Shown here piece by piece: positions 25,281 through 34,550 of a stretch of 64,000 bases of DNA. Location: positions 89,445 to 153,444 of the forward strand of contig CAKUGR010000005.1 in NCBI GenBank assembly GCA_934654775.1, read 5' to 3'. A program made the translations under genes and the position numbers. Numbering within the stretch: position 1 is the first letter of the stretch; each line of letters starts with the position of its first letter. Below the pieces are notes generated by a model. It did not search any database. It had not been told where the DNA came from and saw nothing but the letters and a program-made list of their open reading frames with translations. This DNA is from an uncultured Collinsella sp. Its GTDB lineage: Bacteria > Actinomycetota > Coriobacteriia > Coriobacteriales > Coriobacteriaceae.

Positions 25281-26939
25281 CTAAACCTCCTTATCTCTTG
25301 GTTCGTCCCCTTCAAGCGGCAGAGACTTTTTTAGGGCGGTGTTGAGCATCGCCTTGGCTCGCGATGCCGTCATCCACCCGTTTACCTTGCTTGTTTTCAT
25401 AGGAGCTCCAACGATTGCCTCTGGGCCAACCTCGCGAAGAAGGGCACTGGCATTTGCTTCGATAATCGCGCGGGCAGTGCGGCGCCACCGCTTCCGTTCG
25501 ACTTCCGCGTTGCTGCTCTCGTTAAGGCCGGCAAGCCATTGACGAAACGGCGAATCAATCTCAAAGAAAGCCCGCGCCTTCGCTTTCTCTCTTGCGCTCC
25601 TAAGCTCGTTTTCCCCGCTTCCGCCAGACGCTACACAGAGGTTTGCGGCAAGGGTACCCAAGGCAAAAACCGCGTCCGACGTTGAAGAAGCAAGGCTTTT
25701 GGCAAGAGCAGCCAGGTCTTTCCCTTCGCTTGACAGGAGAAATGCACTCAACTCAACCGTGTCATTGATGACATTGGAGACGACTGAGTTTTGTGTACCA
25801 TACTCCATTCCAATCGCGTGGACTTGAATAAGCGCATTATCGAGCTGACATCCCGCATCTCTGCTCGCAAGATAAGAGACCCAACCTTTCAGCCCGGACC
25901 CAAGAATGGTTGAGTCCGCTTCTGGCGAACTTACGCCAAACACGGAATCGAGACCTCGCCAGAGGGCTCTTCTGGGCTGATGCATCTTGGGCAGGTAAAC
26001 TAGAGGCAATTTCAACTGTCTTTCCTGGTTCGGGCTACGCCTCCATGCCGTCATGGGTTCATAGCCCTGACGGTTAATCTGCACCAGCTTGTCGCCGTTC
26101 GTCAAAACCACGGCAACCACGTAGTCGCCCTCAGGAATCAAACGAATTCTTCGAGCTTGCCACGTGTAAAGATCAAGCCTACCAGTCGGAGTAAGGTCAT
26201 CAACTCCAGCGGGTGCTGTCGTCTTCTCCCAACAAGGCAAATCATTGTCCGAAAACAGCTCATTTATCTCATCGCTGCAGAGAATAGTATTAAGCAAGAG
26301 GGTTTCTTTAAGCGAAGGGCCCTCAAAACACAACCCTCCTAAACAGCCCGACCATCCGGTACCAATTGGATAGCTCTTCCCTTTCTTAACGCGCACATCG
26401 CCAACCGTTCCGCTTTTAATTCCAGCAGTATCAAAAGCGTGAACGTGAATAAGCCAGCGCGCGGATTCCGAGAAAGTCAGACGATCCGCCCCCTCGCCTG
26501 ATCGAAGCGAAAAGAGCGCATCCCCATCCGGTATGTCCGCGATCACCTTTCTTATTTCAGAGAACTCGTTCTTTGCCGTATGCAGACCAGCGACCTGCAT
26601 AAAAGGCTGTTCCTCGTCAAACAGATCGAAACGATGGTGCCACTCGTCGAGGTATTCATGAATCTGGTCGATGGGCAGTTCGTGCGCACGCCATAGGCGC
26701 CCCCAAACCTCCGCTGGAACGTCGTCATCGTCGAGCGTCGGAGAAATTGCTCTTTGCAGCACTGCCAACAAAACGCGCAGAATCGCAAAATCCTGTGTGG
26801 GTAAATCGTTAGCCAAGCACTTGATGCTTGACGCTTGCTCAAATAGCTCGAGCAGTGACACCTCGCGCGTCGCCCCGTCCAAATCGCGAACGCAGATCCA
26901 TGGTTCGTCCACGAGGTTAAAACTCACATTCTGGCTCAT
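25281..26939 (-). CDS. cse1: Cse1 (CasA/Cas8e) large subunit of Cascade
   Basis: The product is 552 aa with the usual Cse1 opening SFNLVDEPWICVRDLDG and LLELFEQA. The remaining domains, including a C-terminal four-helix bundle, fit by length. Cse1 recognises the PAM and recruits Cas3. ATG 26939 overlaps the cas3 stop by four bases, showing tight coupling. Confidence 0.94.
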   Translation of the reverse strand: MSQNVSFNLVDEPWICVRDLDGATREVSLLELFEQASSIKCLANDLPTQDFAILRVLLAVLQRAISPTLDDDDVPAEVWGRLWRAHELPIDQIHEYLDEWHHRFDLFDEEQPFMQVAGLHTAKNEFSEIRKVIADIPDGDALFSLRSGEGADRLTFSESARWLIHVHAFDTAGIKSGTVGDVRVKKGKSYPIGTGWSGCLGGLCFEGPSLKETLLLNTILCSDEINELFSDNDLPCWEKTTAPAGVDDLTPTGRLDLYTWQARRIRLIPEGDYVVAVVLTNGDKLVQINRQGYEPMTAWRRSPNQERQLKLPLVYLPKMHQPRRALWRGLDSVFGVSSPEADSTILGSGLKGWVSYLASRDAGCQLDNALIQVHAIGMEYGTQNSVVSNVINDTVELSAFLLSSEGKDLAALAKSLASSTSDAVFALGTLAANLCVASGGSGENELRSAREKAKARAFFEIDSPFRQWLAGLNESSNAEVERKRWRRTARAIIEANASALLREVGPEAIVGAPMKTSKVNGWMTASRAKAMLNTALKKSLPLEGDEPRDKEV

Positions 26940-29881
26940 TGCGCATCTCCTTTCTTCCTTGCTGTTTCAACAAGTTCAAGCCCAGCCTTACGCGAATAGC
27001 GCATGCGATAGATAGCATCTTTCGTTTCTATCACCGTATCTAGGTTTGAATCAAACGCCAAAACCAGTTGGCCTTGAAGCCATCTTGACTCTTGCCATCT
27101 GAGCGCCTGAGATTTGGTCTCCAGGGCATCAATTACCTGCTCAGACGATAGCCAGAATGGCAGGCTTACGGTGCAACTCGCCGCAAGGCGGGCAACCTCA
27201 TCGTCAGGTGCTTCACTTCCATCCCCCAAATAGCCCTGACATGGACGGCCCCCCTTTATGTCGGTGACCCAGGGAAGCAGCGTGAAACCGTCGTTGCTTG
27301 CTTGGACCGCAATAACCTCAACCGTGTCACCAGAATCGCGAACGGCAGCGCGTGCTTTTGTCTCGTCTATAAGCGAGAAGGTTTCATTCAGCCAGCCAAT
27401 AAGACTTTGCGTCCCCTTCTGTGGCTTGCTCAGAAGCCAGGCATTTGCCTTGAGCTGCTTGTCCTCTTTTGTCTTCTCCAGTTCTTCTTCCGCACTTCGT
27501 AAAGCATGGACCCATTCCGGTGCCGCACCTGCATCGCACAGCTCTTCCGCTGCAACGCTTCGCGAATACGTCTGCTCGACAAGGCCCGCAATATCATGAG
27601 GCAGATTGACCATAGCCGTCCCCTCATCAGTGCTCTTTGCCCTCAACGAAAGCAGGCTGCGCAAAAGCATCGCAGGGTGATAGACCTTCTCTATACCCCT
27701 ATTCACCTTAGGCGGAGCGGTCGCCCAGTCCTCGATGCCCGTGATAAAACAACGTGCTTGCCTGAGCTTTTCCGGACGCTGCCTCTGATTTTCCCCGCGT
27801 TCATGGCGGTGTAGGCGCCCCATTCGCTGCAGCAAAAGGTCGATAGGGGCTATATCGGTGATCATTACGTCAAAATCAATGTCGAGGGATTGCTCGATCA
27901 CCTGCGTACCCACCACGATGAGCTTACTGGGCCTGTCGGCAGGGTCGGGACCAAGCAGTCGCAGCAGTTCCGCATCATTTTCCATGCGGTCGACGGCAAT
28001 AAAGCGCGAATGGACGAGCTTTACGCACGAATCGCCAAAGGCAGTCTTCAACCGCTCGTAGGAACTTTGGGCACGGGAAACAGTGTCTCGTAACACGCAC
28101 GCGCAACCACCATCGGACAATAAGTCCTCCAATTGTGCAACCAGCGTAGCATCGTCGTCTTCCAATCGTTCGACAATAACGTTTGTTCCGATCGAAGGGC
28201 CATCGCATGCTCGGTACATGCTATCGTCTAGCGCTCCATTTCGGGTTGCCGTTGTAACGAGCGGGTACGACGGCAATCCCGATGCTTTACGAGGAGCTTC
28301 CGGAATATCTTTCCGCTTTGATGCGCGACGAGTGGATTTTCTATCCCTACCCCGATAGGCACGGATAAGCTCGTTGCGGCGCTCAGCGGGAAGCGTTGCC
28401 GAAAGCAGTATGGTCGGCACGCCATAAGCGCCAAGCCACGTGAGCACACGGTCAAGATAGACATTCATGTAGGCATCGTAGGCATGAACCTCATCGATTA
28501 TGACAACTTTTCCGGCAAGGCCCAAGTGCCCAAGCTGCACGTGACGCGCCTTAAGCGCCGCCATAAGCAGCTGATCGACCGTGCCCACAACAAATGACGA
28601 CAGAAGACCACGCTTCCTTCCGCCAAACCACTGATGCGCTGTCACATCTTCCTCAACGCTCTTTTTCGCGTCGTCCCCCATCCAAGTGCGTCCCCAGCTT
28701 CGCAGGCTGTCGTAGTCCGGGTTCAAAGCCGCCTTGCTATGCAAAAGTTGCATCGACTGCGTACTGCGGCCCCGCGAATCAGGAACGCACTCGAGCCAAT
28801 CTTTAACGCGCTTGAACATCGCGTTGGAAGTTGCCATTGTCGGCAGAAGATAGGCGATTCCCCCTGCCCCGGTTTTCGGAGCCATAATCTCTGAGCACAT
28901 CAGTGCGGCCTCTGTTTTGCCGTTGCCCATGGGCGCTTCGATAATGAGTAGCCCTGCGCCGTCCATGTCGGATGCCGCCTGCATCGCCTGCTCCTGCGCT
29001 GGACGCAAGCTCGCATCCTCAGGAAGACCAATAAAGCGGTGATGAAACAGCTCTTGTCCCTCTTCCTTTACCGGCATCGCCTGCCACGCCGCGGGCAACG
29101 CCAGCGAAGCCCATGCGGCATCGGTGCGCTTGATAAATTCGTCGTAAGAGCCGATGCAAGAGTCAAGAGGGAACAGATCTGAATTTGAGGCAATCCAATC
29201 GGCAACGATAACCAGCGCAGAGACGAGTGCTTGTTCTGGTTGAGGAACAGGTGACGAGCTAAAGACACTCTCGAACTTCGCCATCCCCGACTCCTCAAAC
29301 ATCCAGCCAAGAAGCTCCTCTTGGACGGCACGCCAATCGTCATCGCCCAAGTTCTCGTTGGGAAAATTACGCGATGCGCTCGTTATGCCGTCGAGCACGC
29401 TATCGGACGAAGGTGTGGTTCCATGATGCGTTCCCAGAATGCACCCGAATGTCCACGAGCAGTCCCAACCGCGTCCATCGAGCCAATCTTCGAGGATCAC
29501 CTCACTCATGAAGGCGTGCGATGGAGGGTGGTTCATCATGCGGGGGCTCGGAACCTGAAGCCCCGCTTGTTCAACAAGTTCTGCCCGCTCCGAGACCTTG
29601 TACTGGAAGCCTGGCGTCGCCTTGCCAATGTCGTGGATACCAGCAAGCCAGGTAACGAGTGCCGCCGTTGCAGAGTCGTCACAGCCAAATGCGTTCACGA
29701 TTTGGTGCTTGACAGATTCCGCCAGCCATTCGTTCCAAAGCTTGCGCGCAACACCCGCAGAATCGGCCATATGAACATAAAGAGGCGACCACAGGTTACG
29801 CTCTTCCGCGCCGCCCGTTTTTGCCCATAGTGCACGGGCCCGTGAGCTTATGGGAATAGAGTCCATCATGGTCTTTTGCAT
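26936..29881 (-). CDS. cas3: Cas3 helicase-nuclease
   Basis: The product is 981 aa. The HD nuclease domain has His37 (YVHMAD), His83-Asp84 (GIHDIGK) and a later HH pair (about 150). The helicase has Walker A APMGNGKT (about 315), DEVH (about 462) and the C-terminal motif QRMGRLHRH. Cas3 nicks and degrades DNA bound by Cascade. It is the first cas gene, followed by cse1 with a four-base overlap. The ATG at 29881 has GGGAGAG just upstream; ATG 29869 or 29866 are alternatives. Confidence 0.95.
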   Translation of the reverse strand: MQKTMMDSIPISSRARALWAKTGGAEERNLWSPLYVHMADSAGVARKLWNEWLAESVKHQIVNAFGCDDSATAALVTWLAGIHDIGKATPGFQYKVSERAELVEQAGLQVPSPRMMNHPPSHAFMSEVILEDWLDGRGWDCSWTFGCILGTHHGTTPSSDSVLDGITSASRNFPNENLGDDDWRAVQEELLGWMFEESGMAKFESVFSSSPVPQPEQALVSALVIVADWIASNSDLFPLDSCIGSYDEFIKRTDAAWASLALPAAWQAMPVKEEGQELFHHRFIGLPEDASLRPAQEQAMQAASDMDGAGLLIIEAPMGNGKTEAALMCSEIMAPKTGAGGIAYLLPTMATSNAMFKRVKDWLECVPDSRGRSTQSMQLLHSKAALNPDYDSLRSWGRTWMGDDAKKSVEEDVTAHQWFGGRKRGLLSSFVVGTVDQLLMAALKARHVQLGHLGLAGKVVIIDEVHAYDAYMNVYLDRVLTWLGAYGVPTILLSATLPAERRNELIRAYRGRDRKSTRRASKRKDIPEAPRKASGLPSYPLVTTATRNGALDDSMYRACDGPSIGTNVIVERLEDDDATLVAQLEDLLSDGGCACVLRDTVSRAQSSYERLKTAFGDSCVKLVHSRFIAVDRMENDAELLRLLGPDPADRPSKLIVVGTQVIEQSLDIDFDVMITDIAPIDLLLQRMGRLHRHERGENQRQRPEKLRQARCFITGIEDWATAPPKVNRGIEKVYHPAMLLRSLLSLRAKSTDEGTAMVNLPHDIAGLVEQTYSRSVAAEELCDAGAAPEWVHALRSAEEELEKTKEDKQLKANAWLLSKPQKGTQSLIGWLNETFSLIDETKARAAVRDSGDTVEVIAVQASNDGFTLLPWVTDIKGGRPCQGYLGDGSEAPDDEVARLAASCTVSLPFWLSSEQVIDALETKSQALRWQESRWLQGQLVLAFDSNLDTVIETKDAIYRMRYSRKAGLELVETARKKGDAQ

Positions 29882-30051
29882 TACTCTCCCATCCGCTTCT
29901 TCCTAGAACCCGAGAGGCTGGAAACGCCTTACGATTAGACTACTACCGCGGGCGGACATTTTTTAATAGCTATCGGCAAACGTAATGTTGCCCAACGTTT
30001 GCGCTGTGAGCATGAGCGTTTAATGGAGCGCCCACGTGCTTTGTCGTCGCA
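29882..30051 (-). promoter_or_regulatory. Upstream region of the cas operon with an inverted repeat
   Basis: The cas promoter should lie here. The sequence CAAACGT...ACGTTTG (about 29977-30001) is an inverted repeat that could bind a regulator. A -35/-10 pair could not be assigned with confidence. Confidence 0.3.
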
Positions 30052-30091
30052 TAAAAACGGGGCGGCCCGCACTCCTGCGAGCTGCCCCGTA
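30052..30091 (-). terminator. Terminator of the zinc-ribbon gene upstream of cas3
   Basis: On the minus strand ACGGGGC...GCCCCGT is followed by TTTTTA. It ends the zinc-ribbon transcript and isolates it from the cas operon. Confidence 0.85.
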
Positions 30092-30132
30092 GCCCTAACC
30101 TTCAAGTTACAGCACCAACCGGCACCGCTCCC

Positions 30133-31470
30133 CTACTTCCCAAATAGCGCAGCGAACAAGCCCTTGCGTTTGGGCTTCTCCTCTCGGTAGGAACCCTCGG
30201 CAGTTGCTGCCACCTGCCGCGGCTGTTCGCCGCCTCCACGGCGCACGATCTGGTATAGGAAGGGCGATTTGACGTATTTGACCTCGATGGGCATGGCGTG
30301 CACGGTGCTTTCGCTCGACAGCAGCACGCTGGGATTGAGCGGCGCCACGATATGCGTCTCGCGCTTGTCGCTAAACACAACCGCGGCCGCGCGACCCGTC
30401 TGGCCGTTCACGGCGATGCGCACCTGCTCGCCGTCGCGGCTGTCCGTCGCCGGGCGGTCAACAAAGTAGACCGGCACCATCACCAGACCATCCTTGTGCT
30501 TGCGGGCCTTGCGCGCCCACGTGCGGATGCTCTTTTTATTGAGCCCCAGGGTCGCCTCGGCATCGTTGCCCGCAACGTCGAGCGCTAGCTTATCAATGAC
30601 CACCTGGTCCTTGGTGGACGCGTCGACCGAGACGACGCGGAAGTCGCCTTCCTGCATGGCGGGATCGAACGGCCCCACCTTGCCGAAGTCCCACGGCTCC
30701 AAAATACCCATAAGACGAACGTCCAGGTAGTTGGCCCTGGGATATGCCCAATCGAGCACCTCGTAGTACACCAGGGTCTCCTTGCTCAGGCCCTTGCCCG
30801 GGAAGGACGCCATCATGCGCAGGTCCGCCAGCGCCATGGGGAAATAGAAGAGCATCATGTCGTTTTGGATCGCATCTTCCGCGTCGTGCCCGACAAAGGC
30901 ATCTGGATACTGGCGCACCAGCTGCAGGGCGTTGGCACGCGCTTGCTGTGGCGAAATCTCACACGGAATGCCCTGCTCGGGAACATACTCGGCACCCACG
31001 CCCATGGTCAGACGCTTGCTAAACGTGCCAGGTTTGAGCAAGTCCGCGACGCCAATCTTGTTCCCGCACGACGGGCACTCAAACACGCGCTGGGTTGACT
31101 CGCCCTCAAAGGACGCACCGCAGAAGGGGCAGGGAATGCTCACGTGCGTCGCCTCTTGGAACTCCTGCGCCGTCCCGCGGTCCTCCCACAGCAGATGCTC
31201 CAAAACCGATTGATTGCGCCAGTGCGAATTGAAGAAATACCAGTCCGGGTCCTCCGGGCGCTCGAGCTGCGACACATGCGTGAGCTTGAGCAACCCGTCA
31301 ACCACCGTCAGCGGTGTATGGCGAATGCCCAGAGCACTCTTGGGCTCCCCGGCGTCCGCTTGCCATGGAATAACCGTTCCGCAATAGGCACATTCAAAGC
31401 TGCGCTTTGCCTGGTGCGAATACATGGGGCCGCCGCAGTTTTGGCATTTAATGGCAAACATCTCGTCCAT
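30133..31470 (-). CDS. Protein with two zinc ribbons, function unknown
   Basis: The product is 445 aa. Two four-cysteine ribbons are seen: IKCQNCGGPM...FECAYC (about 8-35) and IPCPFCGASF...FECPSCGNK (about 113-140). The rest is mixed alpha/beta, with a basic C-terminal tail (KPKRKGLFAALFGK). No catalytic motif or membrane segment was found. AGGAGG precedes ATG 31470. It is monocistronic, with a terminator on its 3' side. It could bind nucleic acid or serve as an adaptor. Confidence 0.75.
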   Translation of the reverse strand: MDEMFAIKCQNCGGPMYSHQAKRSFECAYCGTVIPWQADAGEPKSALGIRHTPLTVVDGLLKLTHVSQLERPEDPDWYFFNSHWRNQSVLEHLLWEDRGTAQEFQEATHVSIPCPFCGASFEGESTQRVFECPSCGNKIGVADLLKPGTFSKRLTMGVGAEYVPEQGIPCEISPQQARANALQLVRQYPDAFVGHDAEDAIQNDMMLFYFPMALADLRMMASFPGKGLSKETLVYYEVLDWAYPRANYLDVRLMGILEPWDFGKVGPFDPAMQEGDFRVVSVDASTKDQVVIDKLALDVAGNDAEATLGLNKKSIRTWARKARKHKDGLVMVPVYFVDRPATDSRDGEQVRIAVNGQTGRAAAVVFSDKRETHIVAPLNPSVLLSSESTVHAMPIEVKYVKSPFLYQIVRRGGGEQPRQVAATAEGSYREEKPKRKGLFAALFGK

Positions 31471-31732
31471 GGAAACGTCCTCCTTTGCACAGGGGCTGTC
31501 GACATTAAGTATGTCGAGCAAATCGGCGCGTGCCCATACCCATGTGGCCCAAAATGGAGCACTCGCACGGACGAGAAGGCGCAGCGGGCTCTAAGCCATG
31601 CGGGCAACCGCCCCCCTCCGCCCCGTGCCCGTTAGCATCGGCAGACCATTGCTGCATTTTCTGAGCATCGGCACACGGCGCGTCCGTGCGAGCTACACTA
31701 TCCCCTTAAACATGATTGTGAGGACGACCGCT

Positions 31733-32914
31733 ATGCTATTTGTAAATCGGCTGGTACATACGCTTGTTCCCGGCAGCGAAAGCGAGCCGGTCGACACCTC
31801 CTGCCGCACCAACGCCGGCTTTGCCGCAAGCCTCATCTGCATCGGCTTCAACATCGCCCTGTGCCTGGCCAAAGGCATCGCAGGCCTACTCGCGGGCTCC
31901 GTGTCGCTTGTCGCCGACGCTTTCAACAACCTCTCCGATGCCTCGAGCAACATCGTGAGCCTGCTCGGATTCCGCCTTGCCAGCCGCCCGGCCGACGAAG
32001 GGCACCCCTACGGCCACGGCCGCTACGAGTACCTGGCCGGTCTGTTTGTCGCCGTCCTCGTTTGCGCCGTCGGCATCAACCTGATCTTGGAGTCGGTCAC
32101 CAAGATCATCAAGCCCTCCCCCACCGCGTATTCGGCGCTGTCCGTGGCCGCCCTTATCCTGTCCATGCTCGTCAAGTTTTGGATGGCGGCGTTCAACCGC
32201 ACGCTGGGCAACCGCATCGACTCCGAGACGCTCATCGCCACGGCGCAGGACTCCAAAAACGACGTCATCACCTCGGGCTCGGTTCTGGCGGCGGCGCTCA
32301 TTTCACAGACGACCGGCTTTGACCTCGATGGCTGGGCAGGCTTGGGCGTAGGCATCTTCATCTGCATCAGTGGCATGGGCCTGGTGCGCGATGCCATCAG
32401 CCCGCTGTTGGGACAAGCGCCCGATCCCAGGCTCGTCCAGGAAATCCGCGACAAGATCATGTCGTATCCGCAGGTTCTGGGCACGCACGACCTGATGGTG
32501 CACGACTACGGCCCCGGTCGCCAATTTGCCAGCGCCCACGTGGAGATGCCCGGCGAGGGCGATGCCTTTGAGCACCACGAGATCCTGGATACCATCGAGC
32601 ACGACATCAAGCGCCAGATGGGCATCGATATCACGCTGCACTGCGACCCCATCGCCACAACCGGCGACGACCTGCGCGGCTGGGTCAAACGCGGCATCAT
32701 GCAAATCGACCCCGCACTCTCCATCCACGACCTGCACGAGCACGACGGCTTCGTCTCGTTTGACCTGGTGCGCCCCGACGGCTTTGACATATCCGACGAG
32801 GAACTGCTGGAGCTCGTCACGCGCATCGTGCACGAGCGCCGGCCCGATGCCTCGTGCGTCGTCACGTTTGACTCGGGCTTTAGCTCGCCCGACCGCCCAG
32901 CCGAGCAGCTGTAG
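31733..32914 (+). CDS. Cation diffusion facilitator (CDF) exporter, possibly manganese
   Basis: The product is 393 aa with six predicted transmembrane segments and a C-terminal cytoplasmic domain. The metal-site segments are VADAFNNLSDASSN in TM2 and QDSKNDV in TM5. Aligned with FieF, the TM2 site is D/N and the TM5 site D/D. An Asn at that position is known in MntE-type manganese exporters, so Mn2+ efflux is the best inference, while Zn2+ or Fe2+ remain possible. The protein has an unusually long C-terminus with an extra segment (about 310-390). GAGGAC supports ATG 31733 (ATG 31712 is an alternative). Confidence 0.85.
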   Translation: MLFVNRLVHTLVPGSESEPVDTSCRTNAGFAASLICIGFNIALCLAKGIAGLLAGSVSLVADAFNNLSDASSNIVSLLGFRLASRPADEGHPYGHGRYEYLAGLFVAVLVCAVGINLILESVTKIIKPSPTAYSALSVAALILSMLVKFWMAAFNRTLGNRIDSETLIATAQDSKNDVITSGSVLAAALISQTTGFDLDGWAGLGVGIFICISGMGLVRDAISPLLGQAPDPRLVQEIRDKIMSYPQVLGTHDLMVHDYGPGRQFASAHVEMPGEGDAFEHHEILDTIEHDIKRQMGIDITLHCDPIATTGDDLRGWVKRGIMQIDPALSIHDLHEHDGFVSFDLVRPDGFDISDEELLELVTRIVHERRPDASCVVTFDSGFSSPDRPAEQL

Positions 32915-32926
32915 CCCGCTTAGCTG

Positions 32927-33883
32927 TTAATTGCCCTGCGCGCCCGAAATGCCGTTTTGCAGGGTGTCCCAGGCGTTCGTTGCCATATCGCCCAGGTTTT
33001 GCGCGGTGTCACCGAGATTCTGGGCCGTGTCGCCCAGCTGCTGAGCTTTATCACCCAACTCCTGCGCCTTGTTGCTCAGGTCCTCCAGCGTGTTGGAGCT
33101 CGAGCTGTCCGTACCGCCCTGCTCGCTGGACGCGTTGCCCGACGAGTTGCCCTTGTGCGTTAGCTGGATCTCGAGACTGCCATTGTCGTTGTAGTAGGCA
33201 GAAGTAACGACCCAATTGGCATCGACGACAGGCGTTGAGCCGTCGTCAGTCAGGATCACGGCGTTCGAAAGGTCGGCCCCACGCGACTTGAGGAGCTTCT
33301 TGGCGTTGGACCAGTACTGCCCCGGGATATCGCTCAGGTCGACGGCGGCAGACCGGGTGGACTCAGCCTGCTCGGCCTGCGTGTCGGTCGAGGCTCCTCG
33401 CTTGTTGAGCATGCCCGACACGATGGCAAATACCACCGACAGGGCAAAGAAGATCGCCAGCACAATAAGGATCTTCTTAATCACACCCGCCGAACGCGAA
33501 GGCTTCTTCTCCTCATCCTCACCGTACTGCGGAATCGACTTGGGGTACTCGCGATACGGCTCGCGCGCGTAGGGATCGCGCGACTCATAGCGAGGCTGCG
33601 ACGTACGCGGCATATACGTCGTCTGCTGAGGTTGCGGAATGGGGTTCTGCAGCAGGTCATCATAAGGGTCTGCCGCCGCGTTGCCGTAAGGGTTCTGCGA
33701 CGAGCCACCAAACGGGTCCTGCGGTGCGTTTCCGTAGTTCACAACGCGTGTGGGATCGGCAGAAACCCGTGTTGCATCGGGAGCGGCGTAGCCGGGATTC
33801 GGCACAACGCGGGTCGTATCGGCGCCATTGCCCGTCCGCGGGGAGCCGTAGCCGCCCATTACGGTCGTCTTGTCCTGGTCCAT
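32927..33883 (-). CDS. Single-pass membrane protein with disordered N-terminus and repeat C-terminus
   Basis: The product is 318 aa. The N-terminal 120 residues are Pro/Gly/Tyr-rich, with repeated TTRVV, ATRV and PTRVV motifs. One transmembrane segment follows (about 133-155). The C-terminal end (about 270-310) is a coiled-coil-like repeat (LGDTAQNLGDTAQNLGD). No enzyme motif is visible. Thr-Arg-Val repeats resemble Ser/Thr-kinase target tails, but this is speculative. AAGGAA precedes ATG 33883. It is convergent with the CDF gene. Confidence 0.75.
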   Translation of the reverse strand: MDQDKTTVMGGYGSPRTGNGADTTRVVPNPGYAAPDATRVSADPTRVVNYGNAPQDPFGGSSQNPYGNAAADPYDDLLQNPIPQPQQTTYMPRTSQPRYESRDPYAREPYREYPKSIPQYGEDEEKKPSRSAGVIKKILIVLAIFFALSVVFAIVSGMLNKRGASTDTQAEQAESTRSAAVDLSDIPGQYWSNAKKLLKSRGADLSNAVILTDDGSTPVVDANWVVTSAYYNDNGSLEIQLTHKGNSSGNASSEQGGTDSSSSNTLEDLSNKAQELGDKAQQLGDTAQNLGDTAQNLGDMATNAWDTLQNGISGAQGN

Positions 33884-34020
33884 GCAACGATTCCTTTCCG
33901 TCGCCCGTAAGCATCAAGTTATCCATGCATTCTACCCGCGCAAAAGCCTATGATGGGCAAAGCCCGCCGGTATCTACAAGACATGCGCGGCCGACGGTCA
34001 TAAGCGAATCGAGGAACGTC

Positions 34021-34257
34021 ATGGCAAAAAGCAAGCTCATCAAGGACACGACACGCGCCGAGCGCGAGGAGATCATCAAGCTGGCGCTCGCGGGCTGCGG
34101 AAACGGCAGCTGCGACAACTGCGGTAGCTGCAGCCTGGGAGCCGGCGACCCGTATGGCACCTACCAGCCCTACATTGATGGCGAGATGGAAATCGCCGAC
34201 ATCAACATGATGGTCGCCGAGCGCAACGCCAAACTCTTCGGCCTCCAGCGCAGTTAA
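34021..34257 (+). CDS. Small Cys-rich protein (78 aa)
   Basis: The product starts MAKSKLIKDTTRAEREE. A cluster of Cys residues (AGCGNGSCDNCGSCSLGAG, about 25-43) could bind a metal or Fe-S cluster. GAGGAAC lies 5 bases before the ATG. The C-terminal half is helical. No family name can be given. It is divergent from the membrane protein gene. Confidence 0.7.
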   Translation: MAKSKLIKDTTRAEREEIIKLALAGCGNGSCDNCGSCSLGAGDPYGTYQPYIDGEMEIADINMMVAERNAKLFGLQRS

Positions 34258-34290
34258 TACCTCCCCGCTTGGGTCGTGCACCACGAAATA

Positions 34291-34429
34291 CGCCCATCTA
34301 CTACGTTTAACCCAAGGGTGCTAACCATAGCCAAATTTGCGTTAACAAAACCGCAGGTAAACGTTTTGCTGCATTGTTAAAAAACGCTCCATGGTCGGTC
34401 CAACCCGGGTAAACGTAGTAGATGGGCGC
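34291..34429. repeat. Palindromic intergenic element
   Basis: CGCCCATCTACTACGTTTA (34291-34309) and its reverse complement at 34411-34429 bracket about 100 bases of AT-rich sequence. This and the following terminator fill the gap 34258-34550 between convergent genes. Confidence 0.6.
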
Positions 34430-34481
34430 TTTTCATGGCACGGCTGGCCCAGACGGTTTGTTTGTGGAGCCAATTGGCATC

Positions 34482-34525
34482 AAAAAGTCCCCGGCGATGC
34501 CATATCTAGCGTCACCGGGGACTTT
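34482..34525 (-). terminator. Terminator of the zinc-ribbon/DUF3298-like gene
   Basis: On the minus strand AAAGTCCCCGG...CCGGGGACTTT is followed by TTG. It is 26 bases past the stop. Confidence 0.75.
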
Positions 34526-34550
34526 GCATTTTACTTCTCGCTGTCTTTCC

